A DNA stretch of 64,000 nucleotides from the NCBI GenBank assembly GCA_013115135.1, contig JABANP010000010.1:124001-188000 (forward strand), given 5' to 3'. This DNA is from Perkinsus olseni. Its lineage: Eukaryota > Perkinsozoa > Perkinsida > Perkinsidae. The notes beneath the pieces were generated by a model, which was given only the letters and a program-made list of their open reading frames with translations, was not told the DNA's origin and did not search any database. Position numbers and translations under genes: made by a program. Shown piece by piece: positions 41,119 to 52,982 of the stretch; positions within the stretch are counted from its first letter, which is position 1, and every line of letters starts with the position of its first letter.

Positions 41119-43283
41119 CTACGAACCCTCAATTATCGTGCTCTCGTGTCTGCTCTCAATCAGTATCCTCCGGGCAAGATCAGATACTTCGCCCCATCCG
41201 ATGCTCTTCGACGTTTTCTTGTCGTACAGTCTCATCTCCTCCCAGTCATTGGCCCAGTGCCAGGCCACGTCGTCGAGCAGCGCACCTTCGATGCATTTAC
41301 AGCGGCTCTTTGGGCTTCTCAGAAAGTTGTTCAAAACCTGCCAGCTAGAGGTGTCAGAATACATCAACAGAATGGCGTCGCCATACTTGTAGGATCTGTT
41401 TTTCGGTCCGCGCACTCTTCTTTGAGTAAGCTGCTATTGACAGCTTTATCAGAGAGGCCATGTCGAAGGATTCACTCAGCCTCTCTACGATGTCCGGCTG
41501 CCGCATCTGGCAAAAGCCGCAGGGCAATTAGAGGCGCAGGTTCGATCCCTGGTCACTGTATGTCTTACAGTGATGTTGGCGATTATCCCGAAGACGTTAT
41601 CTGCAATTCCAGATTTAATGACGTCACTAGCGTCCTTCTCGGCGTCCTCATCGTGCAGATGTCCAATCCACTCGGTCATCAGCGGTAGCAGCTCTTTCGA
41701 GACGAGAATTCCACACACGACTGAGCAAGGCAGGACAGCCTGCAGCAGCGCGGCTTGACGACGGGATTACCGGCCTTCAAATCATCGATGAAAGCAATCT
41801 GGCGGACGAACGAAGACGCCGTCCGCATCGTCTTCAGTATTTCAGCGCTCGGAGTGAGATCTTCGAAGCCGCCATGGAGGACGTCGACCGCCCAGGAGAG
41901 GAAGTCGTCGCCGTCAGGGTTCGCCAGAATCTTCGCACTGCGACGAGGGAAGGCTCAGCAAACGCAGATTCGGCGGCCGATTACTTGTCGGTAGTGTTGG
42001 AGAACTCCCTCAGTAGCAGGGCAAGGACCTCTGTCATGCGTGAATTCCCTTTTGTTCCAATGTCCTTCATTCTGCGTAGCACTATGCGTGTATTAGTCAG
42101 ATGATTCTCATCACTGAAGATGTTGAGTTGGGCGAGGTGCGGTAGGAGTCCCAGACTCTACCAGCAGAGCTCACGCGCCCATACATGCGCGGGGTTCTTC
42201 GCCAGTTTGTCATCATCGATGATTAACGCCTTCATGCACAGCAGGACTTGAAGGTCCGGCCTGAGCGAAAATGTCCATGGGTACATACCACTCCATTCGC
42301 TACTCACTCTGTGTCGACCCCCACCGACTGCCGACGCAGCAGATCGAGAATGTGGTCCAATAAACCGGTCTTCAGGACTGTCCACTGCAAGGAAGAGTCC
42401 AACCGTAATTGGCTTCTGGTAACACTCACCTTAGCGTTGTCACAGCCGGTGACCATAAGGCGTATGCCTCGACAGACGGCTGCATCTCCCTTACCGGTGG
42501 CGATGGCCAACTTGCACAGCTCGCTGGTGGTCTTGAGCAGTCCGCTCTCATCCACAAGAGCACGGGCGTCTCTGCAGCCGAGGACGATGGGCTCGAGCGA
42601 TGGGAAGAATATAGTCGTGAGGTTCTGATAACGCGAGCGTCGGCAGAACAGTCGACCTGTTGGCATGCCCACTTCGATCATAGCCTCCTGACTGTCCTCT
42701 TCGGCCAGTAAGAGGACGTAGGTCGAATAGAGTCGCCGGAGACCGTCAAAGTCTACGAAGTCCTGTCTGGCAGTCTGGGCCTTTGACGCCGGTAGAGAAC
42801 GGAACAATCTGACCAATTCATAGGGAGCAACCTCGGCGACGTCGGTCGCTGGGACGCAAGTGGGCCGCCAGTGGCAAACGGCGATTGTCACGCTGGAAGA
42901 CTCAGCTGTTGGTTCCAAGAAAGGACGCGGTTCATGACCGCACCCCGGCGGAGGGCTCGGGCGTCCATCTGCCAGTTACCCACTTAGCAAGAGCCTCCAT
43001 AATCAACTTGAAGGAGTCCTTATTAATCTCAGAAACGACCCCTTCCAGCTGTTCATCGAAGGTGACCAAGCCTTCCACCGTTTCGAGGGAATCTGCTCAG
43101 CACAACCTCTCGTTCCGATAGCACGATAATGCTACCCAACAAGTCCTTCAGACCAGGCCCCACAGCTCCCTTCCTCTCGCTAGACGAGTCGGTCATTGTA
43201 GCTAACAGCTCCAACCATTGTCGTGTTGAGCCACTCGAACACAACAGACGATCTCTCTCGAACATCGACACGAATGACTTCAC
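41119..43283 (-). CDS. Helical-repeat (armadillo-like) protein
   Basis: A series of minus-strand exons encodes paired amphipathic helices: WLELLATMTDSSSERKG near 43220, VRLFRSLPASKAQTARQDFV near 42810, SGLLKTTSELCKLAIATG near 42530, LLDHILDLLRRQSVGVD near 42350 and ASDVIKSGIADNVFGIIANI near 41610, then a C-terminal exon (LNNFLRSPKSRCKC, LARRILIESRHEST) that stops at 41119. The two-helix rhythm fits armadillo or HEAT repeats, which are protein-binding scaffolds. The exact family is not recognised. The 62-nt intron at 41507-41568 is well supported by frame and contains a B-box-like GGTTCGATCCC on the opposite strand. Start and several internal joins are approximate. Confidence 0.5.
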
Positions 43284-43868
43284 CGTCCAAACCTCAGCAC
43301 ATGATACGACTTAGTCAGCTCCATATTGTCGTAGTACTTGGTCATGGCCGAGCTGTTGATCGGATACTTGGGCGGCCGGAGGGTGAAGCGAGTAGGTCCA
43401 TCAGCCTCGCTCGGTTGGGAGTGCCACCCAACCTGAATACCATCACTCTCCCAATTCGTACGCGTACCCTCCTCACCTCCATGCTCGTACAAGGGCCCGG
43501 GACTTTGTACCTCCACTGAGGCTCACTGTGCACTCTCACATGCTTTCTCTTATCCTGGGCAAGGTAGCTCCTCAGCGGGTACTCGGCCGCCGGGTAGGGG
43601 CTGCCTTCAAGCCCGTAGGTAAGACTTGTCTGACGAACTCATCGTCCACCCAGTTGATGCTAAGAAATCGGCCCACCGGTGACTTGGACGTAGGGAAGCA
43701 AACATTCCTGTTGCGGATTTTCCGCAGCTCCCTTCGGTCCACAGAAACAGGGGTTTCCTCCAGTACTGAGAACAGACCCGAGTCCGACCATAGACTACAC
43801 AGTGACGTATTACAGTGGGCGGCGAGCGCTTCGGAAGGCCCCCTCATGAATAGCGACAAAACAAGCAA
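43280..43868 (-). CDS. Hypothetical protein, two exons
   Basis: A frame near 43730-43590 reads RKIRNRNVCFPTSKSPVGRF and WVDDEFVRQVLPTGLKAAPT. A second near 43515-43280 ends with TRFTLRPPKYPINSSAM and a Tyr-rich tail. They could be joined by an intron around 43560, or could belong to the helical-repeat gene downstream. No family is recognised. Confidence 0.3.
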
Positions 43869-43959
43869 CTACAATAGGGCAGCGGTCCTTGCAGGAGAGC
43901 AAAGATCCCCAGAGTTGACAACCCAACAGAGACAGCGATAAACGGAAACACACAGACCT

Positions 43960-46024
43960 TCATGCTGCCTCCAAGGCTGCCACTCGCTGAGACTCCAACC
44001 TCTTCTCTTCCCTAGCTTTGTTACGAACCAGATTGCGTTCCCTTTTTATGCGCCACTTGGCGATCAGCTTCGGATCATACACCTAGGGCACAGATGGCAT
44101 CAGATCGGATGCTCGGCGGAGGCTCACTCGCTGATAGAAGTGATTATGACTCATAGTTTGTAGGCACCAGGCCAGCTTCTCGTGGTGGTCCCACTTCCGC
44201 ATCAGGAACCGAGTATGTCTGAGATCCCACGTTTTACGAAAAAGTTGGTATCGGAGCCACACTACTCGGGAAGAGGTATATGTTCTCGACCTTGCCTCCA
44301 ATGTACGCTACATTCAGCCTTTAGCTTCTTCGACAGCTCGATGCTCAATTGCAGTAACTGTATCGGAATCAGGAGAATGATGGCGTCCCGTCCCCATCGG
44401 CACGCCGCTCAGCAGCTCGCCAGACTTTCCCAACTATCAGAACGTGCAAGCGCGAAGCTCTATGCACGGTAGATGGGTCCTAGTCGAGTTGGCCGCCGTC
44501 ACGAGCACGCGGCTATAGTGTCGCTGCGCCACAAAATTATTTCTAGCCTGTTGGTTCCATCCTCCACTGCTACTACTTGTTTCTCTAGCCGCACTGGCGT
44601 CATAGGCTTAGCCCAGACCGTCCGCCCATCACAGTGTACGATGTGGTTCATCCCTTCTGACTCTAAGAAGTCCTTCCACGATCCGAACCGCTGCATTACG
44701 CAATGGTTAGCCGTTCGCAACTGAAATGACGGATGCAGGGATCGAACCCGAGCCCTTTCGGTTCACGCTTGCCGTCCACTACAGGACGGAGTACTCACCC
44801 GCTCAGTCTTGAACTCCTGCTCCATAACCCCCTGCCAGACGGTGCTCAGAGGCCGAGGTCCATCACTCAGTAATGCACGGTGAAGCTGTCGGGCCACCGA
44901 TACAAGCTCTCGATTGTTGTGCTCCGACTTAACGAGATATAGTGGATCGTTCCTAGCAGAAACGCCGCGCACAGTGAAGATTTATCGCTCGCGTGCAGCA
45001 TAAAGATACCTTTTGTCGGTATCCAAGTCCCTCATTGTGACAAACTTATCATGCAGCGATGCAGGAAACTTCAGAGGAGCCTTCAAAGCCCGAAAAACCG
45101 ACCGCTGAAACAACTACCACTCCCATCACCGACCGGAGCCGGCTCAACCAAGAAGCGGGCTGACTCACACAGGAGCCCGGAAGATAACAGCAGGGTCCCC
45201 AGCAGGGACTATCTTCATTAGCGAATGAACTTACCCGGTCTCTGAAGGTAACGTAGGCCTTCCCTTGGCATTGGTAGGGGTCAAGCTCGTGCGGTACAGC
45301 GCGGCAAATCTTAACCACGCCAAACTTAGAAAAGAATCTCCTCAGTCGTTCTTGCATGTACTCCGGCGTCCGTCCCATCGGCATACCATCCAACTCGATA
45401 GTGTGAGGTCCGAACATCTTAGCCCCCTCGTAGCCTATCATCAGAACTAACCCGGCGGCGAGGCTACCGACGGAGGGACCTCACCCGATTGCGGATCCTT
45501 GCTGTACCAATTGATACGCTCTCCCTGTAATCCTAGATACTTCGGGATAGTGATGCAGTGAAGACGGGCGCAGCCTTTTGTAAGGCAGGACAGGGTACCT
45601 GTCGAGACAGCTGGCACTGAATACTGTTCATGCGAGACGGATCTGTAGCGCCGGCCCCCACCGACCATCTCATCTTGCTGGCGCCATAGTAAGGCACGTA
45701 GAAGTGAGGGACCACCTTAGAAATGTGGCTGAAGTGGGTCGGACTGGAGAGACATTGGCGAGAATGCAAAAACATCTTTAAGAGTTCACAGTCTCAGGAG
45801 ACACTTCAAAAGATAATCATAACGGGCGAGCGAGATTTACAGTAAACCTGAGGCGGCCTTTTGTCTGGAAACTTGAGCATGTCACAGTGGCACTTTCTTC
45901 CTCCGTTTTTTTCAACCGTATCCGCACTAGTAACTGCAGACCCCAGAAGGGCTTCCCACCGCCTACAGAAAGATAGATTCGTCCGCCGACCGAAGAAGAC
46001 CAGGTGGCCGAGCCGAGCCTTCAA
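43960..46024 (-). CDS. Putative mitochondrial RRM-domain protein
   Basis: Exon 1 (from ATG 46024) begins MKARLGHLVFFGRRTNLSF, a basic amphipathic start typical of mitochondrial import. Later exons give VPHFYVPYYGASKMRWSV, a splice to YLGLQGERINWYS and then an RRM-like unit: HTIELDGMPMG, ERLRRFFSKFGVVKICRAVP and GKAYVTFRDR (RNP1-like) near 45240. Downstream exons carry QRFGSWKDFLESEGMNHIV near 44690 and, after introns, HNHFYQR spliced to VYDPKLIAKWRIKRERNLVR and a charged helix ending at 43960. Several splices are strongly supported because the frame continues only after intron removal. A role in mitochondrial RNA or ribosomes is inferred from the presequence, the RRM and the basic tail. The 78-nt intron 44721-44798 contains a B-box-like motif. 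Confidence 0.6.
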
Positions 46025-46098
46025 CCACTAATGTGCGGTGATTTCAATAATCGTTACGACTGGAATGAGACCCGCTCACGTTGACTCGGGGTGCAGCA

Positions 46099-47566
46099 TT
46101 AGTGGTCGGATCCAGCACTACTGTGCTTGCTTGGCACAGCAAGTCCCCCACCGGGCCGATTGCCGGGTTAGTACCTCGACGAGAACGACATACACAATTA
46201 CAGTGGGGGGAACGGCTCTTACAGTGGTTAGCTGCTATGGCTATCGCCCTCGCCATCTTGAACGCGTTCTCTGGTCCGATACCTGAGGTCCCGCGTCCAA
46301 CTCGAAAGGGCATGATCATCATCACCTATCAACTTCGCCGTGTCACCATCGTGCACTATATTCGTGATGGCCACAGCCAGCGCTGATACGCTGCTCTTGG
46401 CGGCCACATGAAGATCCTTCACATTCACGCCTTCCTCGGGCAGAGGTTCCGCGGCCATGCTCACCCAAATATCGCCGGCTGAGTATCACACAAGAGGTCC
46501 TGTAAGACGGAGGAGGCCAATCCTACAGCTTCGAGATTCCTTATCCACCGGCGGCCCAGTGAACCGCAGCACCAGCGGGAGCAATCTCTCCATCTGGCTG
46601 ACCATAGCCGCTGCACGGACTGCCCGATTCAGCGATGATGGGTTGGACTGCGAGAGCGACACTGGTCGGAGCGACCCAGGCCCCGACGCGCCTTTCGTGT
46701 CGTACCGTTTCAATGACCACGATTTCCCCAGGCTCCGTGGCAAGACAATTTCCGATCACTTTAGCCAGCTGCTGCGTATCTACAAGAAGACGAGTCTTAC
46801 TTGTTTTGTAGGACACCAAGGGTGTACGACAGTAGAGATGTTGCCAACTTTAGCGGACCCCACCACGAGGGAAGTAGCTCCACTGCAGCAGCGGCAGCAT
46901 TATTCACACGGAAAAAGGCGGGGAGCTGCTTACCAATTTCGTCATAAATTTGGAATCTATTCTTCGCCTCGAGCATCCTACGAGAAGGTCGAATCCGACC
47001 CAAGCCCTCGCAAAAGATACTCCCTGTCCGCCGGTGTCCACCGGAGAAGCTTGCCGGGAGACTCTTTAACAGCCTTAGCACACAGCCGCCGAGATAGTAT
47101 TATCATTCGGAGAGTTAAAACAATCAACAACAGCACTGCAATCAGGGAGGTCCCGGGTTCGAATCCCACGAGAGGAAATATAGCGCTTTACGTGATAGTA
47201 AAAAGTTGATACCGATAGAAGCGTACACCTCAGGAGTCTGCGAGACCACCTCGCCTTCGATGAGCCAAAGCTTCTTGGTACACCGTGGACTATATCCGTG
47301 CCCCTGTATAATCTGGTGACTATAACCCTTATACGAGAGTTCGTCAGAAACTTTCACACGCTCGGTTCGCCATGTTCCGTATGCCGCTTGGGTAGATCCA
47401 ATACTAGCGTCTTGGCCAGCTCATCCAACTCACTGAGTGGAGCATCAGAGCCTGCTTCAGTGCTGCTAGCTAGTGCCTCCTGGATCTGCTTCATCTGCTC
47501 GGTCGGTACAAGTCTAGTACTGATCTGCGTGGCCCAGGAGAAGTCCGTCTTGCGGCCTTCATACAT
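46099..47566 (-). CDS. SpoVS/Alba-like domain protein, gene 1
   Basis: Near 46420-46330 an exon gives KDLHVAAKSSVSALAVAITN and ends at LIG. A short intron then joins to IGPENAFKMARAIAIAANHC (46290-46235). This is the SpoVS pattern: a strand with VSSKSxPxxLAxAI, a turn ending in xxIG, then GAxAVNQAVKAIAIAR. An earlier exon (46810-46600) has a second copy-like unit (TQQLAKVIGNCLATEPGEI). Bacterial SpoVS is a small Alba-fold sporulation protein. Alba-fold proteins bind nucleic acids. The function here is unknown. Upstream exons (GYSHQIIQGHGYSP near 47300, KQIQEALASSTEAGSD near 47490) have no recognised domain. The gene may be continuous with gene 2. Boundaries are approximate. Confidence 0.5.
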
Positions 47567-47601
47567 CTCTACAAGGGGAACCCTCCGACTTCACCAACCG
47601 A

Positions 47602-48665
47602 TCACCATATCCTACTTCCGGGCGGCAAGGCTACGCTTATCGAATTAGCCCTCGAGAGGACCACCCCTCGTCCATTGTCATCAACTACGGAGAGCGATTG
47701 ACATAACAGTGCATAGTGATAGGCCCCCCTACACCACTTGGCTGCAATGCCTACTGCAGTTACCATCTTGATGATGCTACGAGGGCCAATACCTGGACAT
47801 GGCGGTAGCTGAATCCGAGTTCCGGTTAGGATTCCCCTACCGGTCAGGCGCATGCTCTCGCCGCGAAAAAGGTGGGAGGCAATCGCCCATGCGAGCTTAT
47901 CGGGAAATGTCTTGCTCGATATCTCGAAGTCTATCAACGCCGTGAACGGTGGAGGCCCCTCAGCCACTTCCAAGCCAACCCAGATCTCCTCAGCCGCACC
48001 CTTGTCTGTGACGCAGCAAATTCGACCGGCATTCTCCAACCACCTTACCGTATGCCACTACTCCTTCCGGTGCAGTTGTGAAGTACAAGTCCAACTCTAT
48101 CTTGTACTGCTGTCTCAAGTAAGCTGCTGCCCGTACCGCCTTCGCACATGCATCGGGGCCAATCTGACAGAGACCTAGCCATTGATTTTGGGAAGGACAG
48201 CGCTCAAGGATACCATCTGGAGGACCACCATCTGGCCTGGTTCCCGCAAGAAGTCTGCCATTGCATGACCACACTCTTGAGTATCTGACGAAGGGCTAGT
48301 TTATCAACCACAGACTCCTTCATGCAAGCCACTATTCAACCGAGCCTAACAAACTCATCGTGATTCTGCAAGATGCATGCGCACCACCCCGAAGGGTACG
48401 AAGTGGAGCCTCTGTATCACTGAAGGAATGCATGTCCTAATCGTCATAATCATGCCCCCCCTTTCCTGCCCCATGGCCACGTTAATGGTACCTCTCGAGG
48501 CCGACCGCGCACAGTACTACCGGTGTCCTTGGATAGAGTGAAGCGATTCTCGCAATGCTGCATCTTGTCAGTAGCATACATCATCGGTCGAAACTCCCTC
48601 GACCACCGACTGCCGCGAGTGGCGGAAGCTAGTCCCCGCCGAAAATGGCGAGACAGAGAAAACAT
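47602..48665 (-). CDS. SpoVS/Alba-like domain protein, gene 2
   Basis: A plausible first exon starts at 48665 with a basic, Arg/Ser-rich presequence (MFSLSRHFRRGLASATRGSR), which suggests mitochondrial targeting. An exon near 48180-48060 reads IGPDACAKAVRAAAYLRQQY and then KIELDLYFTTAPEG, close to the SpoVS core and its following strand. The next exon gives FEISSKTFPDKLAWAIASHL, ending RLTG, and a 48-nt intron joins this in phase 1 to IGPRSIIKMVTAVGIAAKWC. So this gene has at least two tandem domain units. The stop at 47602 may be read through by a further splice into gene 1. Confidence 0.55.
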
Positions 48666-48860
48666 GAGAAACTGTAGAGGTGGCGCCTCATACGAGTGTC
48701 ACGGGTTCATACCACCGGGGCCATCCTGGATGGGAGCTGACTGCTTTCCAGTACCAAATTTCACCGAACTCTCCTCACAAAGGATGGGACCCTACCCTAG
48801 AGAACATACTAGCTCAATAACGATCGAAGTATGACAGAAACTCTCAGTTGACAATCATGT

Positions 48861-51063
48861 TCAATTAGACTCGGACGACACGATCTCCGGTTTCGCTGCC
48901 TCTGCCTCAACCATAGGGCCGACCTTCTTGAGGAACTTCGCTGCTATCCGTATTGCTGAGGCTAACCTCCATCTCGATCGCCCAGAACTGCCCACCTGAA
49001 TCCGGCCTGATTTGACTGCAGTCACCGGTCAGGTGGTGACGATGCAACAGCCCCAGAAAGGCGACACATCAGCCACCTGGCTGGTAGATCTCATCCAACA
49101 AATCACAGGGCGGAATGCGGGGCAAGTTGGACTAGGGGCGAGCACAGCGGACAGCCAGCGGGCGGACGCTCATGCCACCAACCCACCTTGAGCCTTCTGG
49201 CCGCATACCTCTTGCCCGAGAGATCAGACTGCCGCTGTTCCTCTCAGCACCTGGGTAACCGATACGGAAAAACAACCCAACCATCGGCACGGTTAAGGTG
49301 CTACCAAGACGAGATCGCGATACACACAACCACCCCTCTTTTACGAAATTCTGCTAGGAGGTCCTCCTCACCTCTCCTTGCCGCAACTGCTATCCCGTTG
49401 ACCATTCTCGCCAGTGCCACCGGGCCCATGGCTGAGCACCAGACAACAGCTGCATCATACAATGGACGGCAAAGTGCCAACACCTTCAAGCCGTACAACA
49501 TCTCCTCGCTCCAATTGATGTATGATCTTCTCTCCGAGATTAGGTGATGCTGTCTCCGCTGATACCCTCAATTTTGTCACTCGCGTTGGGTCCACGACAG
49601 GCTTCTCCCCGGCCCGGACACGGAGCGACGCCCACACGGTCTCGGGCCGTTTGAAATCTACCGGAAGCGCCGAGTAACATTACCAGCGGCCACGTGTATT
49701 TTTCACCGTCTGTCTCCGTTCCCTCGGCCGGCCCAGTGAAAACCATCTCTACTTTCTTACAGCGGAGCGAAGCTTCTAAAACTGCGGCTATGTGGCGAGC
49801 TCGGGACTAAGGATAAGAGCTGATCTCAGAATCCCACCCAACTGCCCGTCCATTACAGCCATCAGCACGATGTGGTCTCCTGGAGAGGCTAAAAGTGGGG
49901 ATATGAACTTGCCCAGGTCAGCGGGATCTACACACGCAGCAGTCCGAACGGTCGGCGGCGTGAGCTGCTCGCCCTTACCTATTTCTCCGCGCAATTCATA
50001 CCGGTGTGGTGTTGCCTGCATATCTTTGGTTGCAGCGAGTATTCTGAAGTATCTGACCCCGGAGGGACCGAGGAGACTCAGCCTCGTAGCTAACATGTGA
50101 GAGGCATAGGTTAGCATCAACAAGAGCGTTGAAAAGAATAGCTAGAGGTGTCAGAAACAGCGGGCACCTCAGACCTGTGGATCCGCCAACTTAGAGGTTG
50201 CAAAGCTTTTACCTCGTCCGACACGGTGGTCTCTCCCCCATAATATTGATGACCAACACAACCCAACGGAAGCTGTGAAACGCACAGATGCCAAACACAT
50301 TGACACGCGACATGCAGATTGATCAACTTGGCTAGTTTCACAGAACAACTGCTTCACAGACTTTCCCGGCAGCCCAGGAAGCCGTCAACCCCATACGTGA
50401 CACCGAGACGTAGTCCACTGCACCGCCGGAAGAATCGAATACCACTTTGGCGAGCTCACCACTGGCCACTGGATCTGTATGTGAAGTCACACCCATCGCA
50501 ATTACTATTTTTCCATCAGAATCTACGCTCGTCATCAAGTACTTCAAGGTATCCGATAGGTCGACGGTGTTCAGATAGCGACCACCCACTGTGAGGCCCA
50601 TGACGTAATCTCTCTCCCCTGCCGGCCTTTGCTCGTCTACCAAATAAAGGCCAGCGATCTGCAACTGCCCCTGAACAGCTGCTGCTACGCATCGGCTGAA
50701 CTTGCCGTAGGTGCGCGGAACGACAAAGTCGCTGGTGACACAAAGAGCCCTCCCGGTTTGGAGCGAATCGAGAGCTACGATAATATCACCAACGCACCCG
50801 AACTTGTTAGCTTCCGAGTCCAGTATTTGCATCAGAGTTTGGTGAAGAATGTCGGGCCTTGCTGCATCCGTCGGAGCTTCGAAATTTTCATCAATCCAAT
50901 TCGAGTCCCCGTCGGCAGGAGAGGCCAGTCGGTAATCGCTCATTCGCGCAGCTTCGCTGGCCGTGAGGACAGGACCGCTAGTGCGGCGCTTGCGGCGGCC
51001 ATTACGAGGCACATCTCGGCAAGGCAAGAAGGCACCAAGCAGGACGAAGCGCAGCATCGGCAT
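48861..51063 (-). CDS. SpoVS/Alba-like multi-repeat protein, gene 3
   Basis: A long first exon (51063-50338) starts MPMLRFVLLGAFLPCRDVP and has two diverged domain units, including LSDTLKYLMTSVDSDGKIVI. Later exons give DPADLGKFISPLLASPGD with IVLMAVMDGQLGGILRSALI (49970-49830), VLEASLRCKKVEMVFTGPAEG near 49770, SAMGPVALARMVNGIAVAAR near 49420 and a last unit LASAIRIAAKFLKKVGPMVE near 48930, stopping at 48861. Each matches the SpoVS-like strand-helix-helix rhythm. If one gene, it would hold four or five repeats; it may instead be two genes split near 50200. The GCTTCGCTCCGC 12-mer occurs here at 49763-49774 within the coding frame (EASLR). Confidence 0.45.
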
Positions 51064-51384
51064 GATTTCTGCTGCCTCGTCAAGGGGACTCGCTCACCCG
51101 TCTCGCGCCGTAAATTGCGCGCGCCATTCCAATCGATTCCTTTCAAGTGCGCAGAAACGCTCATCGCATCGTGAAGAAGGATCTTGTGGTGGTTTCGCCG
51201 CAAATTGCTTGCACAAGTTGAGTTTCATCCCTGTGAGGCCTCACCTACTCACTGTTTACCTCTCTTGCACAAAGGATTCCCTAATGCATCGACTTGTTCT
51301 CTGTGCAGATCTCAATCGACTGTTACTGCCGCCGGTCGCACCGATTCTCTCAGTTGACGTTGTTCCCGTGCATTGCTGTTGACA

Positions 51385-52220
51385 ATGGATACAGCTACGA
51401 CCGCCACGCCGCTAAACGTGTGTGAATCCGAAGATCCCCACATTGACAAGGAGGAAGTCTTCGCTCTCCCCCCAGCCTATGATCCCAGTGCTGGTCGTGT
51501 GCCAGATGTAGGTGCTCCCTCGAGGGCGCCGGTGGTGAGCGTTGGAGGCGAAGATGTTCGCGGCGACCAACCGCAGATGAGCGACGTTGTTAAGAGACTG
51601 CTGAAGACCAGGTTCTGCCGTTATGGCGTTCATTGCAAGTGAGGCGAGCTCGTACTGGTTCTGGCGATCCTTAATTTTTTTCCTCAGGTACGGCTCCAAG
51701 TGCTTCTACGCCCACAGTCCTGAGGAGCTGCGACAGAGGCCTCCTCCACCTCCTGGATACCGCAAGGCGTACCCTCCAACACACGCCGCCCCCTTCCCGC
51801 CGGAACACATGGCAGCCATGATGGCTTCTCAAGGTACGTCATGTGCTTAGCCTTGCTCACCTCAAGTCGTGCTCCTCAGATCCGATGATGGGTTACCCTC
51901 CGCCCCTGGGATTCCTGCCGGAAGCCATGGCGCAGCTGATGCCTCCGATGGGCGATCTGCGTGTTAATATGATGCCTTACAGCTTGCCTGAGCCCGCGGC
52001 TGATAGTGGCTACTCGGGCTATGATCCGACAGGCTCTGCCATACCGGCCGCTGCTGTGCCTCAACGTGCAACTCAGGTTGCTGGGCAACCTAATGCACCC
52101 GTTGTAAGCACATTGCCTGAGCACTCCGGCGTGCGCCCTAGCCATTCAGGCTTGACCGCCGCTCAGATTGCCAACCTCCTCAAGGTCGCTTCTTCGAATG
52201 AGAATGCTTCCGAGGAGTAA
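51385..52220 (+). CDS. CCCH zinc-finger protein
   Basis: Three exons, 51385-51638, 51688-51833 and 51880-52220, give 246 residues. Both introns are short (49 and 46 nt). The single finger spans the first splice: CRYGVHC then KYGSKCFYAHSPEEL, that is CX5CX5CX3H. Such fingers bind AU-rich single-stranded RNA and usually control mRNA decay or translation. Downstream is a Pro-rich stretch (RQRPPPPPGYRKAYPP) and a Met/Pro-rich middle (LPEAMAQLMPPMGDLR). A C-terminal helix (LTAAQIANLLKVASSNENAS) may be a binding motif. Only one finger is present, whereas most animal regulators have two or more. The gene is divergent from the SpoVS-like cluster, about 320 nt away. Confidence 0.88.
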
Positions 52221-52982
52221 TATGTGCGAAGAGAGATGCTTTGACACGCTAAAGACTTCTGCGTTGTTTTGAATTTGATGTATCGGCCCATTGGCTGCTC
52301 TACCGGTTATATCGGTGTCCGCAACCCAACCTACTGATCGCTTGATGTTGGATAGGGTGTGAGGTAACGCTATTAAGCTATCACTGGTTATGGTGGCACC
52401 GATTATACCCCGCATGAAGAGTTGTAATGATGAGCACTACCATCTTGTTGCGTTATCCAGTATTGTCACCGTGTACACTCGTTAACAATGATGTTTTTCC
52501 GGGCTGAGCTGTAGTATCACAAGGTGTGGCCGTAAAAGCTGAGCCCGCGGAATTCCGATACACAGATATGCCTGTTTTTGGTGGGATCACATCGAGCTCA
52601 TCAAACCGTAGCGATCTGCAACGTTACGTAGGCTGCCTGCGCTCTGCATCTGTATCACGGTGTTCGAGCTGAATTCGAAACTCCTCCCGTGGTGTTGCTC
52701 GACTTCACGACTCTGTCTCAGCCTGGATCATTCAGTTCAGGATTCGCTCGCCGTGTCATCTCGAGCACCGTAATTTCCAGGGCAGTCAGCAGCGCTGGGA
52801 CTTCAAGAACCGACGCTTTGGACAATCGAGGATCACTGAGCGACAGTGTGCGTTCGGTAGGCTCCATCGTCTCCTCAAAACTATCTATGCAGAAAAAATT
52901 AGCGGTACAGTAACACTACAGGGCGCTTATACCACAGTGTTGCCTATATTTTGTATTAAGCTGTTTTCATCACCGCTTCATT
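52221..52982. other. Intergenic, nothing recognised
   Basis: One plus-strand frame (52689-52913) is Ser-rich without a domain and may be part of a leader. No RNA gene is seen. Confidence 0.35.

Noticed and set aside
44721..44798. tRNA gene on the minus strand
   Set aside because: The T-arm-like part pairs only weakly and no D-arm or anticodon stem is convincing. The segment is better explained as an intron, since the flanking exons join in frame.
47120..47165. A further intronic B-box (GGTTCGAATCCC)
   Set aside because: The motif is clear, but the phases of possible splice sites around it do not match, so I cannot claim it is in an intron.
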